A DNA stretch of 64,000 nucleotides, taken from Ruegeria arenilitoris. Lineage in GTDB: Bacteria > Pseudomonadota > Alphaproteobacteria > Rhodobacterales > Rhodobacteraceae. The notes under the pieces were generated by a model, which was not told the DNA's origin, did not search any database, and saw nothing but the letters and a program-made list of their open reading frames with translations. Made by a program: the position numbers and the translations under genes. The stretch spans positions 69,501 through 133,500 of the forward strand of contig NZ_WQDA01000001.1 of assembly GCF_013032855.1 (NCBI RefSeq), given 5' to 3'. The first letter of the stretch is position 1; every line of letters begins with the position of its first letter. This document shows, piece after piece, positions 53,617-61,288 of the stretch.

Positions 53617-54767
53617 TGCGGATCACCGAAGACTGGATCACGAACCCGGCCACGCAGAACGTGTGTGCGGCGCTGACCGAGGGCGGCGCGCTGGCGCTGT
53701 TCGTTGGGGGTTGCGTCCGCAATGCGCTGCTGGGGGCCCCGGTCTCGGATCTCGACATCGCCACCGATGCCCGCCCGCAACAGGTGATGGACCTGGCTGA
53801 ACGAGCCGGGCTGAAGGCGATTCCGACGGGGATTGATCATGGCACCGTGACCGTGGTCAGCGACGGCAAACCACATGAGATCACAACCTTTCGCCGCGAC
53901 GTCGAAACCGACGGGCGGCGCGCGGTCGTGGCCTTTTCGGACCAGGTGGAAGAGGACGCCGCCCGCCGCGATTTTACGATGAACGCGCTCTATTCCCGCC
54001 CCGACGGCACCATTCTGGATCCGCTGGGCGGCCTGCCCGACCTGCAGGCGCGGCGCGTGCGGTTCATCGGTGCGGCCCAAGATCGCATCCGCGAGGACTA
54101 TCTGCGCTCGTTGCGGTATTTCCGGTTTCACGCCTGGTATGGCGATGCGCAGGCCGGGATGGACCCGGATGCTCTGGCGGCGATTGCGGCCGATCTGGAC
54201 GGGCTCGACCGGCTGTCGCGCGAGCGGGTCGGAGCCGAGATGCTGAAACTGCTGGCCGCGCCCGATCCGGCCCCGTCGGTGGCCGCCATGCGCAGCATCG
54301 GCGTTCTGGCGCATCTGCTGCCCGGCGCCGACGATCGGGCGCTGCCGATCCTGATCCATCTTGAATCGCAGGCCGGGCTTGCCCCCGACGCGCTGCGCCG
54401 CCTGGCAGCCATCGCAGGGCCCGAGGTTGCCGGGACTCTGCGCCTCAGCAAGGCGCAATTGGCCCGCCTGACCCGGATCCGCGACGGCGCGCTGGGCAGT
54501 GCCGATGCGGCCGAATTGGGGTATCGGCTGGGCCGGCCAGACGGACAGGATGCGACCCTGCTGCGCTGTGCCTTTCTGGAACAACCCTGGACGGCTGAGA
54601 CGGGCGCGGCCGTTGAAAAAGGGGCCGCAGAGACATTCCCGGTCAGGGCCGCCGATCTGCTCGGGCGTTACTCCGGCCCTGCGCTGGGCGCAAAACTGGC
54701 CGAACTGGAAAGCCGCTGGATCGCCTCGGATTTCACGCTGGACCGGGACGCGCTGCTGCAAGTTTGA
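53613..54767 (+). CDS. cca: CCA tRNA nucleotidyltransferase / poly(A) polymerase family
   Basis: 384 residues. Class II nucleotidyltransferase: ALFVGGCVRNALLGAPVSDLDIATDA has the GGxVR loop and DxD metal site; HEITTFRRDVETDG, RRDFTMNALY (with RRDF) and EDYLRSLRYFRFHAWYG follow. Adds or repairs the CCA end of tRNAs; the family also includes poly(A) polymerases, and a single copy in alphaproteobacteria is usually the CCA enzyme. Ends 192 bases before the ABC gene. Confidence 0.9.
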   Translation: MMRITEDWITNPATQNVCAALTEGGALALFVGGCVRNALLGAPVSDLDIATDARPQQVMDLAERAGLKAIPTGIDHGTVTVVSDGKPHEITTFRRDVETDGRRAVVAFSDQVEEDAARRDFTMNALYSRPDGTILDPLGGLPDLQARRVRFIGAAQDRIREDYLRSLRYFRFHAWYGDAQAGMDPDALAAIAADLDGLDRLSRERVGAEMLKLLAAPDPAPSVAAMRSIGVLAHLLPGADDRALPILIHLESQAGLAPDALRRLAAIAGPEVAGTLRLSKAQLARLTRIRDGALGSADAAELGYRLGRPDGQDATLLRCAFLEQPWTAETGAAVEKGAAETFPVRAADLLGRYSGPALGAKLAELESRWIASDFTLDRDALLQV

Positions 54768-54798
54768 CGGGAAGTCTCAAAAGGGGATGACAAGCCCG

Positions 54799-54909
54799 CA
54801 GGTGTTCGGATAGGGTGCGCCTGTCACATGGATGGAGGACTGCGAATGTATTACGGGATCTGGTTCGGCTAAGGCCAGAACACCTGACCCGTACGGGTGG
54901 TGTTTTGGC
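54799..54909 (+). promoter_or_regulatory. Candidate leader-peptide attenuator of the ABC exporter operon
   Basis: Three segments compete for pairing. A, CAGGTGTTC (54799-54807), is perfectly complementary to B, GAACACCTG (54878-54886). B is also part of an 11-pair stem GGCCAGAACACC... from 54874-54884 with 54899-54909 (one G-T), extended by ACCC/GGGT (54887-54890 with 54895-54898). A short ORF with a strong ribosome binding site lies between A and B and ends two bases before the B stem, so the position of a ribosome would decide which hairpin forms. The second stem lacks a T tract, so control could be Rho-dependent or translational. A poor promoter candidate (TTGACG 54764-54769, ATGACA 54787-54792) would start transcription near segment A. 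Confidence 0.55.
54846..54872 (+). CDS. 8-residue leader peptide MYYGIWFG
   Basis: ATG-TAT-TAC-GGG-ATC-TGG-TTC-GGC-TAA, preceded by GGAGG (54834-54838) with seven bases between, the best ribosome binding site in this stretch. Half the residues are aromatic. An in-frame ATG at 54828 would give 14 residues but lies upstream of that site. The stop codon abuts the downstream hairpin. Too short for coding statistics; the case rests on the binding site, its placement between competing RNA arms and the exporter genes downstream. Confidence 0.5.
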   Translation: MYYGIWFG

Positions 54910-54958
54910 GCCATCTGCTTTCGCATTTTCAATTTTCCTGCTCAATCGGAGCACCTCC

Positions 54959-56809
54959 ATGTTTCGCTATTTCGAAAACCTCGTAGACCCTTTTGTTGCC
55001 TATGAAGAGGTAGACACGCCGCCGACGCGGCTGTGGCCTTTCATGCTGGATTATTCCCGCCCTTTTCGGCGCGTCTTCTTCTGGGCCGCGCTGATGTCGA
55101 TCATCGTGGCCGCGGTCGAGATCGGGCTGATCTATTATATGGGCCGGGTCGTCGACCTGCTGGGCGGATCGCCGTCCGAAGTCTGGCAGGCCCACGGGAC
55201 CGAGCTGGTTCTGGTGGCGCTGTTCATCCTGTTTCTGCGCCCGATCCTGCATGTGCTGGACGTGCTGTTGCTGAACAATGCGATCCTGCCCAATTTCGGA
55301 ACGCTGATCCGCTGGCGGGCGCACAAGCACGTTCTGCGCCAGTCGGTCGGTTGGTTCGAGAATGATTTTGCCGGGCGTATCGCTAACCGCATCATGCAGA
55401 CCCCGCCCGCCGCGGGCGAGGTGGTGTTCCAGGTGTTCGATGCGATTTCGTTCTCGCTGGCCTATCTGATCGGCGCGGCGATCCTGCTGATGGCTGCCGA
55501 CCCGCGCCTGCTGCTGCCGCTGCTGATCTGGTTCGCGCTCTATGCGCTGCTGGTGCGCTGGACGGTGCAGCGGGTGGGGCCGGCATCGCAGGCCGCGTCC
55601 GATGCGCGGTCCACGGTGACGGGCCGGGTGGTCGACAGCTATACCAACATCCACTCGGTGAAGATGTTCGCCCATGCCCAGCAGGAGCTCGACTATGCGC
55701 GCGAAGCAATCGAAGAGACCCGGCGCACCTTCCAGACCGAAATGCGCATCTTCACCATCATGGATGCCGTTCTGGTCGCGCTGAACGGCGTGCTGATCAT
55801 CGGTGTGGTCGGCTGGGCCATTTACCTGTGGATGCAGGGCAGTGCCTCGGTCGGGGTGGTGGCGGCGGCCACCGCGCTGACGCTGCGGCTGAATGCCATG
55901 ACCGGCTGGATCATGTGGGCTCTGACCAGCTTCTTCCGCCAGCTGGGCGTTGTGGCCGAGGGGATGGAGACCATCGCCCAGCCCGTCGACCTGCTGGATG
56001 CGCCGGGCGCCAAACCATTGCAACTGACCGACGGCCGGATCGAGATCCGCGACCTGTCGCACCATTATGGCCGCGAGACCGGCGGGCTGGATCACGTCAA
56101 TCTGACCATCCAGCCGGGCGAAAAGGTCGGGCTGATCGGGCGCTCGGGGGCCGGGAAGTCGACCCTCGTCAAGTTGCTTCTGCGGTTCTACGACGTGGAA
56201 AGCGGTGCGATCCTGATCGACGGGCAGGACATCCGCACCGTCACCCAGGACAGCCTACGCCGCAATATCGGCATGGTTCAGCAGGACAGCGCGCTGTTGC
56301 ACCGCTCGGTGCGCGACAACATCCTGTATGGCCGTCCCGATGCCACCGAAGAGCAGATGATCGCCGCTGCCAAGCAGGCCGAGGCGCATGACTTCATCCT
56401 CGACCTGCAGGACCCGCAGGGCCGCACCGGCTATGACGCCCATGTGGGCGAGCGCGGCGTCAAGCTGAGCGGCGGGCAACGGCAGCGGGTGACGCTGGCG
56501 CGGGTGATCCTGAAGGACGCGCCGATCTTGTTGTTGGACGAGGCCACATCCGCCCTAGATTCCGAGGTCGAAGCCGCAATCCAGGAGACGCTGTACGGCA
56601 TGATGCAGGGCAAGACCGTGATTGCCATCGCGCACCGGCTCAGCACCATCGCCAAGATGGACCGCATCCTGGTGATGGACGGAGGCCGGATCGTCGAGGA
56701 AGGCACCCATGCCGATCTTCTGGAGCAGGGCGGTCTTTACGCCCAGTTCTGGGCGCGCCAATCTGGCGGCTTCATGAACCCCGAGGCCGCGGACGAGGCA
56801 GCAGAATGA
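54959..56809 (+). CDS. ABC exporter half-transporter, first subunit
   Basis: 616 residues from the ATG at 54959 (CGGAG upstream); an earlier frame extension would run through the leader region. Type IV exporter fold with six membrane helices (about 35-330) and a nucleotide-binding domain with Walker A IGRSGAGKSTLVKLLLR, Q-loop MVQQDSALLHRSV, signature VKLSGGQRQRVTLAR, Walker B ILLLDEATSALDSE and switch IAHRLSTI, all consensus. Adjacent to a second half-transporter with 4-base overlap, so a heterodimer is likely. Substrate unknown; drug and lipid export are both common. Confidence 0.92.
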   Translation: MFRYFENLVDPFVAYEEVDTPPTRLWPFMLDYSRPFRRVFFWAALMSIIVAAVEIGLIYYMGRVVDLLGGSPSEVWQAHGTELVLVALFILFLRPILHVLDVLLLNNAILPNFGTLIRWRAHKHVLRQSVGWFENDFAGRIANRIMQTPPAAGEVVFQVFDAISFSLAYLIGAAILLMAADPRLLLPLLIWFALYALLVRWTVQRVGPASQAASDARSTVTGRVVDSYTNIHSVKMFAHAQQELDYAREAIEETRRTFQTEMRIFTIMDAVLVALNGVLIIGVVGWAIYLWMQGSASVGVVAAATALTLRLNAMTGWIMWALTSFFRQLGVVAEGMETIAQPVDLLDAPGAKPLQLTDGRIEIRDLSHHYGRETGGLDHVNLTIQPGEKVGLIGRSGAGKSTLVKLLLRFYDVESGAILIDGQDIRTVTQDSLRRNIGMVQQDSALLHRSVRDNILYGRPDATEEQMIAAAKQAEAHDFILDLQDPQGRTGYDAHVGERGVKLSGGQRQRVTLARVILKDAPILLLDEATSALDSEVEAAIQETLYGMMQGKTVIAIAHRLSTIAKMDRILVMDGGRIVEEGTHADLLEQGGLYAQFWARQSGGFMNPEAADEAAE

Positions 56810-58638
56810 CGGTCGCAGACCTGATCAAACCGTTTGAACCCACCCAGACGCCCCCGCCGCAAAGGCTGGGGGCGTTCATTCGCTGGTGCCTGACAGGGGC
56901 CTGGCCCATGTTGTTCGCCGCTGCACTGTTTTCGGCCCTGGCAGGTGCAATGGAGGCTGGAACCGCCTGGATTCTGGGCTGGGTGATCGACATGGCGACC
57001 GCCAGCGGCCCCGAGAACTTTCTGACACCGCGAAACCTTTGGATGATCCTGGGCGCCGTGGCGTTCTTCATGCTGATCCGGCCGCTGCTGTTCGGGCTGT
57101 CCTCGGTGTCGAACAATTATATCGTCATGCCCAACATCCCGCCGCTGGTCCTGGCCAAGCTGAACCGCTGGACGCTGGGCCAGTCCGTCACCTATTTCGA
57201 CGACGATTTTGCCGGACGGATTGCCCAGAAACAAATGCAGACGGCCAATGCGCTGACCTCGGTCGTGTCCGAAACCATCAGCGCCATCGTCTTTGCCTTG
57301 GCCTCGCTCGTGGGATCTTTGCTTTTGTTAGGGTCTATTCATCCCCTTGTCATGCTGCCCTTCGTGGCCTGGCTGGCGGTGTATTTCCTGCTCGTGCGCT
57401 GGTACCTGCCGCGCATCCGTACACGCTCGGCCGCGCGGGCCGGAGCGCGGGCGATGGTGTCAGGACAGGTGGTGGACACGATCACCAACATCAAGACCGT
57501 CAAGCTGTTTGCCCATTCCGAGTTCGAGGATCAGGCCGCGCGCGACTCGATGGTTGCGCTGCGCGACAAGTCTCTGGCCTTTGGCAAACTGTCGGCCAGT
57601 TTCCGGTTCATTTTGATGACACTGGCGGGGCTTCTGCCGGTTCTGCTGTTGGGCGCGACGCTGTGGCTGTGGCAGGCCGGGTCGGCGACCACCGGGGATA
57701 TCGTGGCGGCGGGCGCCATTTCGATCCGCATCGCGCAGATGACGGGCTGGGTCAGCTTTACCCTGATGGGGATCTACGCCCATGTGGGCGAGATCGAGAA
57801 CGGCATGAAAACCCTGGCGCGGCCCGACCGGGTCGAGGATGCGCCGGACGCCACCGAGCTGACGGTGCCCGAGGGCCGGATCGAGTTCCGCGATGTCAGC
57901 TTTGCCTATGGTCGCGACGTGGGCGGAGTCTCGGACCTGACGCTGACGGTGCAGCCGGGCGAGAAACTGGGCATCGTCGGTGCCTCGGGGGCGGGGAAGT
58001 CCACCCTGGTTTCGCTGCTGCTAAGGCTCTATGACAGGGAAAATGGGCAGATTCTGATCGACGGGCAGGACATCGCCCGCGTCACGCAGGACAGCCTGCG
58101 CCGCCAGATCGGCATGGTCACGCAGGAAACCGCGATGTTCAACCGTTCGGCCCGCGACAACATCCTGTACGGTCGGCCCGATGCCAGCGAAGACCAGATG
58201 ATCGCCGCCGCCAAAAAAGCCGAGGCGCATGATTTCATCCTCGATCTGCAGGACGGGCAGGGGCGCAAGGGCTATGACGCGCATCTGGGCGAGCGCGGCG
58301 TCAAGCTGAGCGGCGGCCAGCGTCAGCGCATTGCTTTGGCCCGCGCGATCCTGAAGGACGCGCCGATCCTCGTGCTGGACGAGGCGACCTCGGCGCTGGA
58401 TTCCGAGGTCGAGGCCGCGATCCAGACCGCGCTGCACCGGGTGATGGAAGGCAAGACCGTTCTGGCCATCGCCCACCGCCTGTCCACCCTCAGCGAGATG
58501 GACAGGATCATCGTTCTGGATCACGGGCGCATCGTGGAAAGCGGGCCGCATGACACTCTGCTGGCGCAGGGCGGGTTGTATGCGCGGTTCTGGCACCGCC
58601 AGTCGGGCGGGTTCATCCAGACCGAGGCCGCCGAATAA
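56806..58638 (+). CDS. ABC exporter half-transporter, second subunit
   Basis: 610 residues, same architecture as its upstream neighbour: six helices, then Walker A VGASGAGKSTLVSLLLR, signature VKLSGGQRQRIALAR, Walker B ILVLDEATSALDSE and switch IAHRLSTL. The nucleotide-binding domains of the two proteins are near-identical over long stretches, pointing to an old duplication. Both retain the catalytic glutamate, unlike heterodimers such as BmrCD in which one site is degenerate. Expected in the inner membrane with subunit one. Confidence 0.92.
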   Translation: MTVADLIKPFEPTQTPPPQRLGAFIRWCLTGAWPMLFAAALFSALAGAMEAGTAWILGWVIDMATASGPENFLTPRNLWMILGAVAFFMLIRPLLFGLSSVSNNYIVMPNIPPLVLAKLNRWTLGQSVTYFDDDFAGRIAQKQMQTANALTSVVSETISAIVFALASLVGSLLLLGSIHPLVMLPFVAWLAVYFLLVRWYLPRIRTRSAARAGARAMVSGQVVDTITNIKTVKLFAHSEFEDQAARDSMVALRDKSLAFGKLSASFRFILMTLAGLLPVLLLGATLWLWQAGSATTGDIVAAGAISIRIAQMTGWVSFTLMGIYAHVGEIENGMKTLARPDRVEDAPDATELTVPEGRIEFRDVSFAYGRDVGGVSDLTLTVQPGEKLGIVGASGAGKSTLVSLLLRLYDRENGQILIDGQDIARVTQDSLRRQIGMVTQETAMFNRSARDNILYGRPDASEDQMIAAAKKAEAHDFILDLQDGQGRKGYDAHLGERGVKLSGGQRQRIALARAILKDAPILVLDEATSALDSEVEAAIQTALHRVMEGKTVLAIAHRLSTLSEMDRIIVLDHGRIVESGPHDTLLAQGGLYARFWHRQSGGFIQTEAAE

Positions 58639-58677
58639 GGGTTTTGTTGGCGCATCAGCCCGGCTATCAGGCAGGCC

Positions 58678-59907
58678 ATGACGCAGGAATACACCATTCT
58701 CCGCCTCGGGCATCAGGGCGACGGCATCGCCGAGGGCCCGGTCTATGCCCCCCGAACGCTGCCCGGAGAGCGGGTCAGCGGCGCGTTGGACGGCTCGGTG
58801 CTGACCGATATCAAGGTGCTTACGCCGTCGGACGATCGGGTCAAGCCGCCCTGCCGCCACTACAAAAGCTGCGGCGGTTGCCAGTTGCAGCACGCCTCGG
58901 ACACCTTCGTGGCCGATTGGAAGGTCGAGGTGGTGCGTACCGCCTTGGCCGCTCAGGGGCTGCAGGCCGAGATGCGCCCGATCTTGACGTCGCCACCGCA
59001 GTCGCGTCGCCGCGCCACCATCGCGGTGCGCCGCACCAAGAAGGGCGCGCTGGCGGGGTTCCACGGGCGCGCCTCGGACGTGATCACCGAGATTCCCGAT
59101 TGTCAGCTGCTGGACCCGGCGCTGACCGCTGCCATCCCCGTGGCCAAGGCGCTGGCCGAACTGGGCGGCAGCCGCAAGGGCGTGTTGTCTGTCACCCTGA
59201 CCCTGTCCGAAGCCGGACTGGACGTGGCGGTGCAGGGCGGCAAGCCGCTGGATGGCCCGCTGGAACTGGCGTTGGCGCAGGCGACCGAGCAGCACAGTCT
59301 GGCGCGGCTGGCCTGGGATGGCGAGGTGATCGCCATGCGCAACCCACCCGCACAGCGTTTCGGCACCGCGCAGGTGGTCCCGCCGCCGGGGGCCTTCCTT
59401 CAGGCCACGAAAGACGGAGAACAGGCTCTGACACAGGCTGTTTTCGAGATTTTCGGCCCGGTCAAGCGGGTGGTTGATCTGTTCGCGGGCTGCGGCACGT
59501 TCTCGTTGCCGCTGGCGCAACGGGCCGAGGTTCATGCCGTAGAAGGCGCGGCCGACATGACCCGTGCGCTGGATCAGGGCTGGCGCAAGTCCACGGGATT
59601 GAAACAGGTCACGACCGAGGCGCGCGACCTGTTCCGCCGCCCCTTGATGCCGGACGAGCTGCGCCGCTTCGACGCCGTGGTTCTGGACCCTCCGCGCGCC
59701 GGCGCCGAGGCCCAGGTGGCCGAGCTGGCTCAGGCCCGCCGTCCGGTCATCGCCTATGTGTCCTGCAACCCTGTGACCTTCGCGCGTGATGCAAAAATTC
59801 TGGTTCAGGCGGGCTATGCCCTTGAATGGGTCCAAGTGGTTGACCAATTTCGATGGTCATCCCACAGCGAACTGGTGGGCAGCTTCAAACTGGCAGAGAC
59901 CCCATGA
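58678..59907 (+). CDS. RlmD/RumA-like 5-methyluridine RNA methyltransferase
   Basis: 409 residues. An iron-sulfur motif CRHYKSCGGC with a distal cysteine in IPDCQLLDP, as in RumA; SAM-binding VVDLFAGCGTFSLPLA; catalytic loop VLDPPRAGAEAQ and nucleophile in VSCNPVTFARD. It methylates a uridine at C5 in rRNA or tRNA; the exact target cannot be read from sequence. Overlaps the sodium-channel frame at its stop. Confidence 0.9.
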   Translation: MTQEYTILRLGHQGDGIAEGPVYAPRTLPGERVSGALDGSVLTDIKVLTPSDDRVKPPCRHYKSCGGCQLQHASDTFVADWKVEVVRTALAAQGLQAEMRPILTSPPQSRRRATIAVRRTKKGALAGFHGRASDVITEIPDCQLLDPALTAAIPVAKALAELGGSRKGVLSVTLTLSEAGLDVAVQGGKPLDGPLELALAQATEQHSLARLAWDGEVIAMRNPPAQRFGTAQVVPPPGAFLQATKDGEQALTQAVFEIFGPVKRVVDLFAGCGTFSLPLAQRAEVHAVEGAADMTRALDQGWRKSTGLKQVTTEARDLFRRPLMPDELRRFDAVVLDPPRAGAEAQVAELAQARRPVIAYVSCNPVTFARDAKILVQAGYALEWVQVVDQFRWSSHSELVGSFKLAETP

Positions 59908-59927
59908 CCCGACAGGAGACCCTCCGC

Positions 59928-60713
59928 ATGACGATCCGGCAGCGCCTGCAGGCCTTTGTCGAAAACCCGCGGTTTTCGCAATTCATCACCGGCGTCATCC
60001 TGGTGAACGCGGTTCTGCTGGGCATGGAAACCTCGGACGGCCTGATGGCCAAATTCGGGCCGGCGATCGTGCTGCTCGACACCATCTGCCTGACCATATT
60101 CGTGGTCGAGATTGCAATGAAACTGGTGGCCAACGGGCGCCGGTTCTTCCTCAATGGCTGGAACATTTTCGATTTCGTGATCGTCGGTATCGCCTTGGTG
60201 CCCGGCGGTGCGGGTCTTTCGGTGTTGCGTGCGCTGCGGATTCTGCGGGTGCTGCGGGTGATCTCGGTTGCGCCACGCCTGCGCCGGGTGGTCGAGGGCT
60301 TCATCTCGGCCTTGCCGGGCATGGCAAGCGTGTTCCTGTTGATGGCGATCCTGTTCTATATCGGCGCGGTGATCTCGACCAAACTGTTCTCGGACAGCTT
60401 TCCGGAGTGGTTCGGTGATCTGGGTCTGTCGGCCTATACCCTGTTCCAGATCATGACGCTGGAAAGCTGGTCGATGGGCATTGTCCGCCCGGTGATGGAG
60501 GTCTATCCCTACGCCTGGCTGTTCTTCGTGCCCTTCATCATGGTCACCACCTTTGCGGTCGTGAACCTGCTGGTCGGTCTGATCGTGAATTCGATGCAGG
60601 ATGCCCACCACGCCGAGGATGAAGTCAAGACGGATGCCTATCGGGACGAGGTGCTGGACCGGTTGGAGTCGATCGAACGCCGCCTGACCGAGCATATGAA
60701 CAGCAAAAAGTGA
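59928..60713 (+). CDS. Bacterial voltage-gated sodium channel (BacNav)
   Basis: 261 residues from the ATG behind AGGAG (an ATG at 59904 overlapping the upstream stop is possible). One voltage-sensor plus pore unit: S1-S3 near 15-92, S4 with Arg at 101, 104, 107 and 110 every third residue (LRALRILRVLRVISV), S5 130-155, the selectivity filter TLESWSM at 177-183, S6 190-220 and a C-terminal coiled coil LDRLESIERRLTEHM. TLESW is the NaChBac-family sodium filter, and a channel from the roseobacter Silicibacter pomeroyi is a studied member. Likely a homotetramer in the inner membrane. Confidence 0.93.
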   Translation: MTIRQRLQAFVENPRFSQFITGVILVNAVLLGMETSDGLMAKFGPAIVLLDTICLTIFVVEIAMKLVANGRRFFLNGWNIFDFVIVGIALVPGGAGLSVLRALRILRVLRVISVAPRLRRVVEGFISALPGMASVFLLMAILFYIGAVISTKLFSDSFPEWFGDLGLSAYTLFQIMTLESWSMGIVRPVMEVYPYAWLFFVPFIMVTTFAVVNLLVGLIVNSMQDAHHAEDEVKTDAYRDEVLDRLESIERRLTEHMNSKK

Positions 60714-60769
60714 TTTCCGTTTCTGCCGGATTTTGGCATTATGCGAAAAAACGAGCAGGCAGTGAAATC

Positions 60770-61288
60770 ATGGATCGTCGAGCATTTGGATTGGGTGCAC
60801 TGGCAACACTGAGCCTTTCGGCTTGTGGAAGTGCGGGCCCCCGGTTTCTGACCTACAACGGACCCGAGGTGACATCCATCGTGGTGAACAAGGGCGCGCG
60901 CAAGATGTACCTGCTGCATCACGAGCAGATCTTGCGTGAGTATGATGTCGAGCTTGGGTTCGCTCCAAGCGGCACAAAGGTCAAGCGCGGAGACGGTCGC
61001 ACACCCGAAGGCAGTTACCTGATCGACCGCCGCAACCCTCGCAGCCGATATCACCTGTCGCTGGGGATTTCCTATCCCAACAGCCAGGATATCGCCAAGG
61101 CAAAGGCGATGGGCTTCGACCCGGGTGGAGATATCTTCATTCACGGCCAACCGAACCTGCGCAAGGAGTTCAAGCGCGCGAAGAAGACACCGGATTGGAC
61201 CGCTGGCTGCATCGCCGTCAAAAACGAAGAGATCGAAGAGATATATGCGATGGTGAACGAGGGTACGTTGATCACCGTGCGTCCCTGA
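60770..61288 (+). CDS. L,D-transpeptidase (YkuD) lipoprotein
   Basis: 172 residues from the ATG at 60770. Twin-arginine-like start MDRRAFGLGALATLSLSACG with a lipobox LSAC. The YkuD catalytic domain covers most of the rest: SIVVNKGARKMYLL, GDGRTPEGSYLI, IFIHGQPN with the conserved His, and TAGCIAVKNEEIEEIY with catalytic Cys. Such enzymes make 3-3 peptidoglycan cross-links or attach proteins. Its 3' end overlaps the convergent sulfotransferase gene by 17 bases. Confidence 0.9.
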   Translation: MDRRAFGLGALATLSLSACGSAGPRFLTYNGPEVTSIVVNKGARKMYLLHHEQILREYDVELGFAPSGTKVKRGDGRTPEGSYLIDRRNPRSRYHLSLGISYPNSQDIAKAKAMGFDPGGDIFIHGQPNLRKEFKRAKKTPDWTAGCIAVKNEEIEEIYAMVNEGTLITVRP

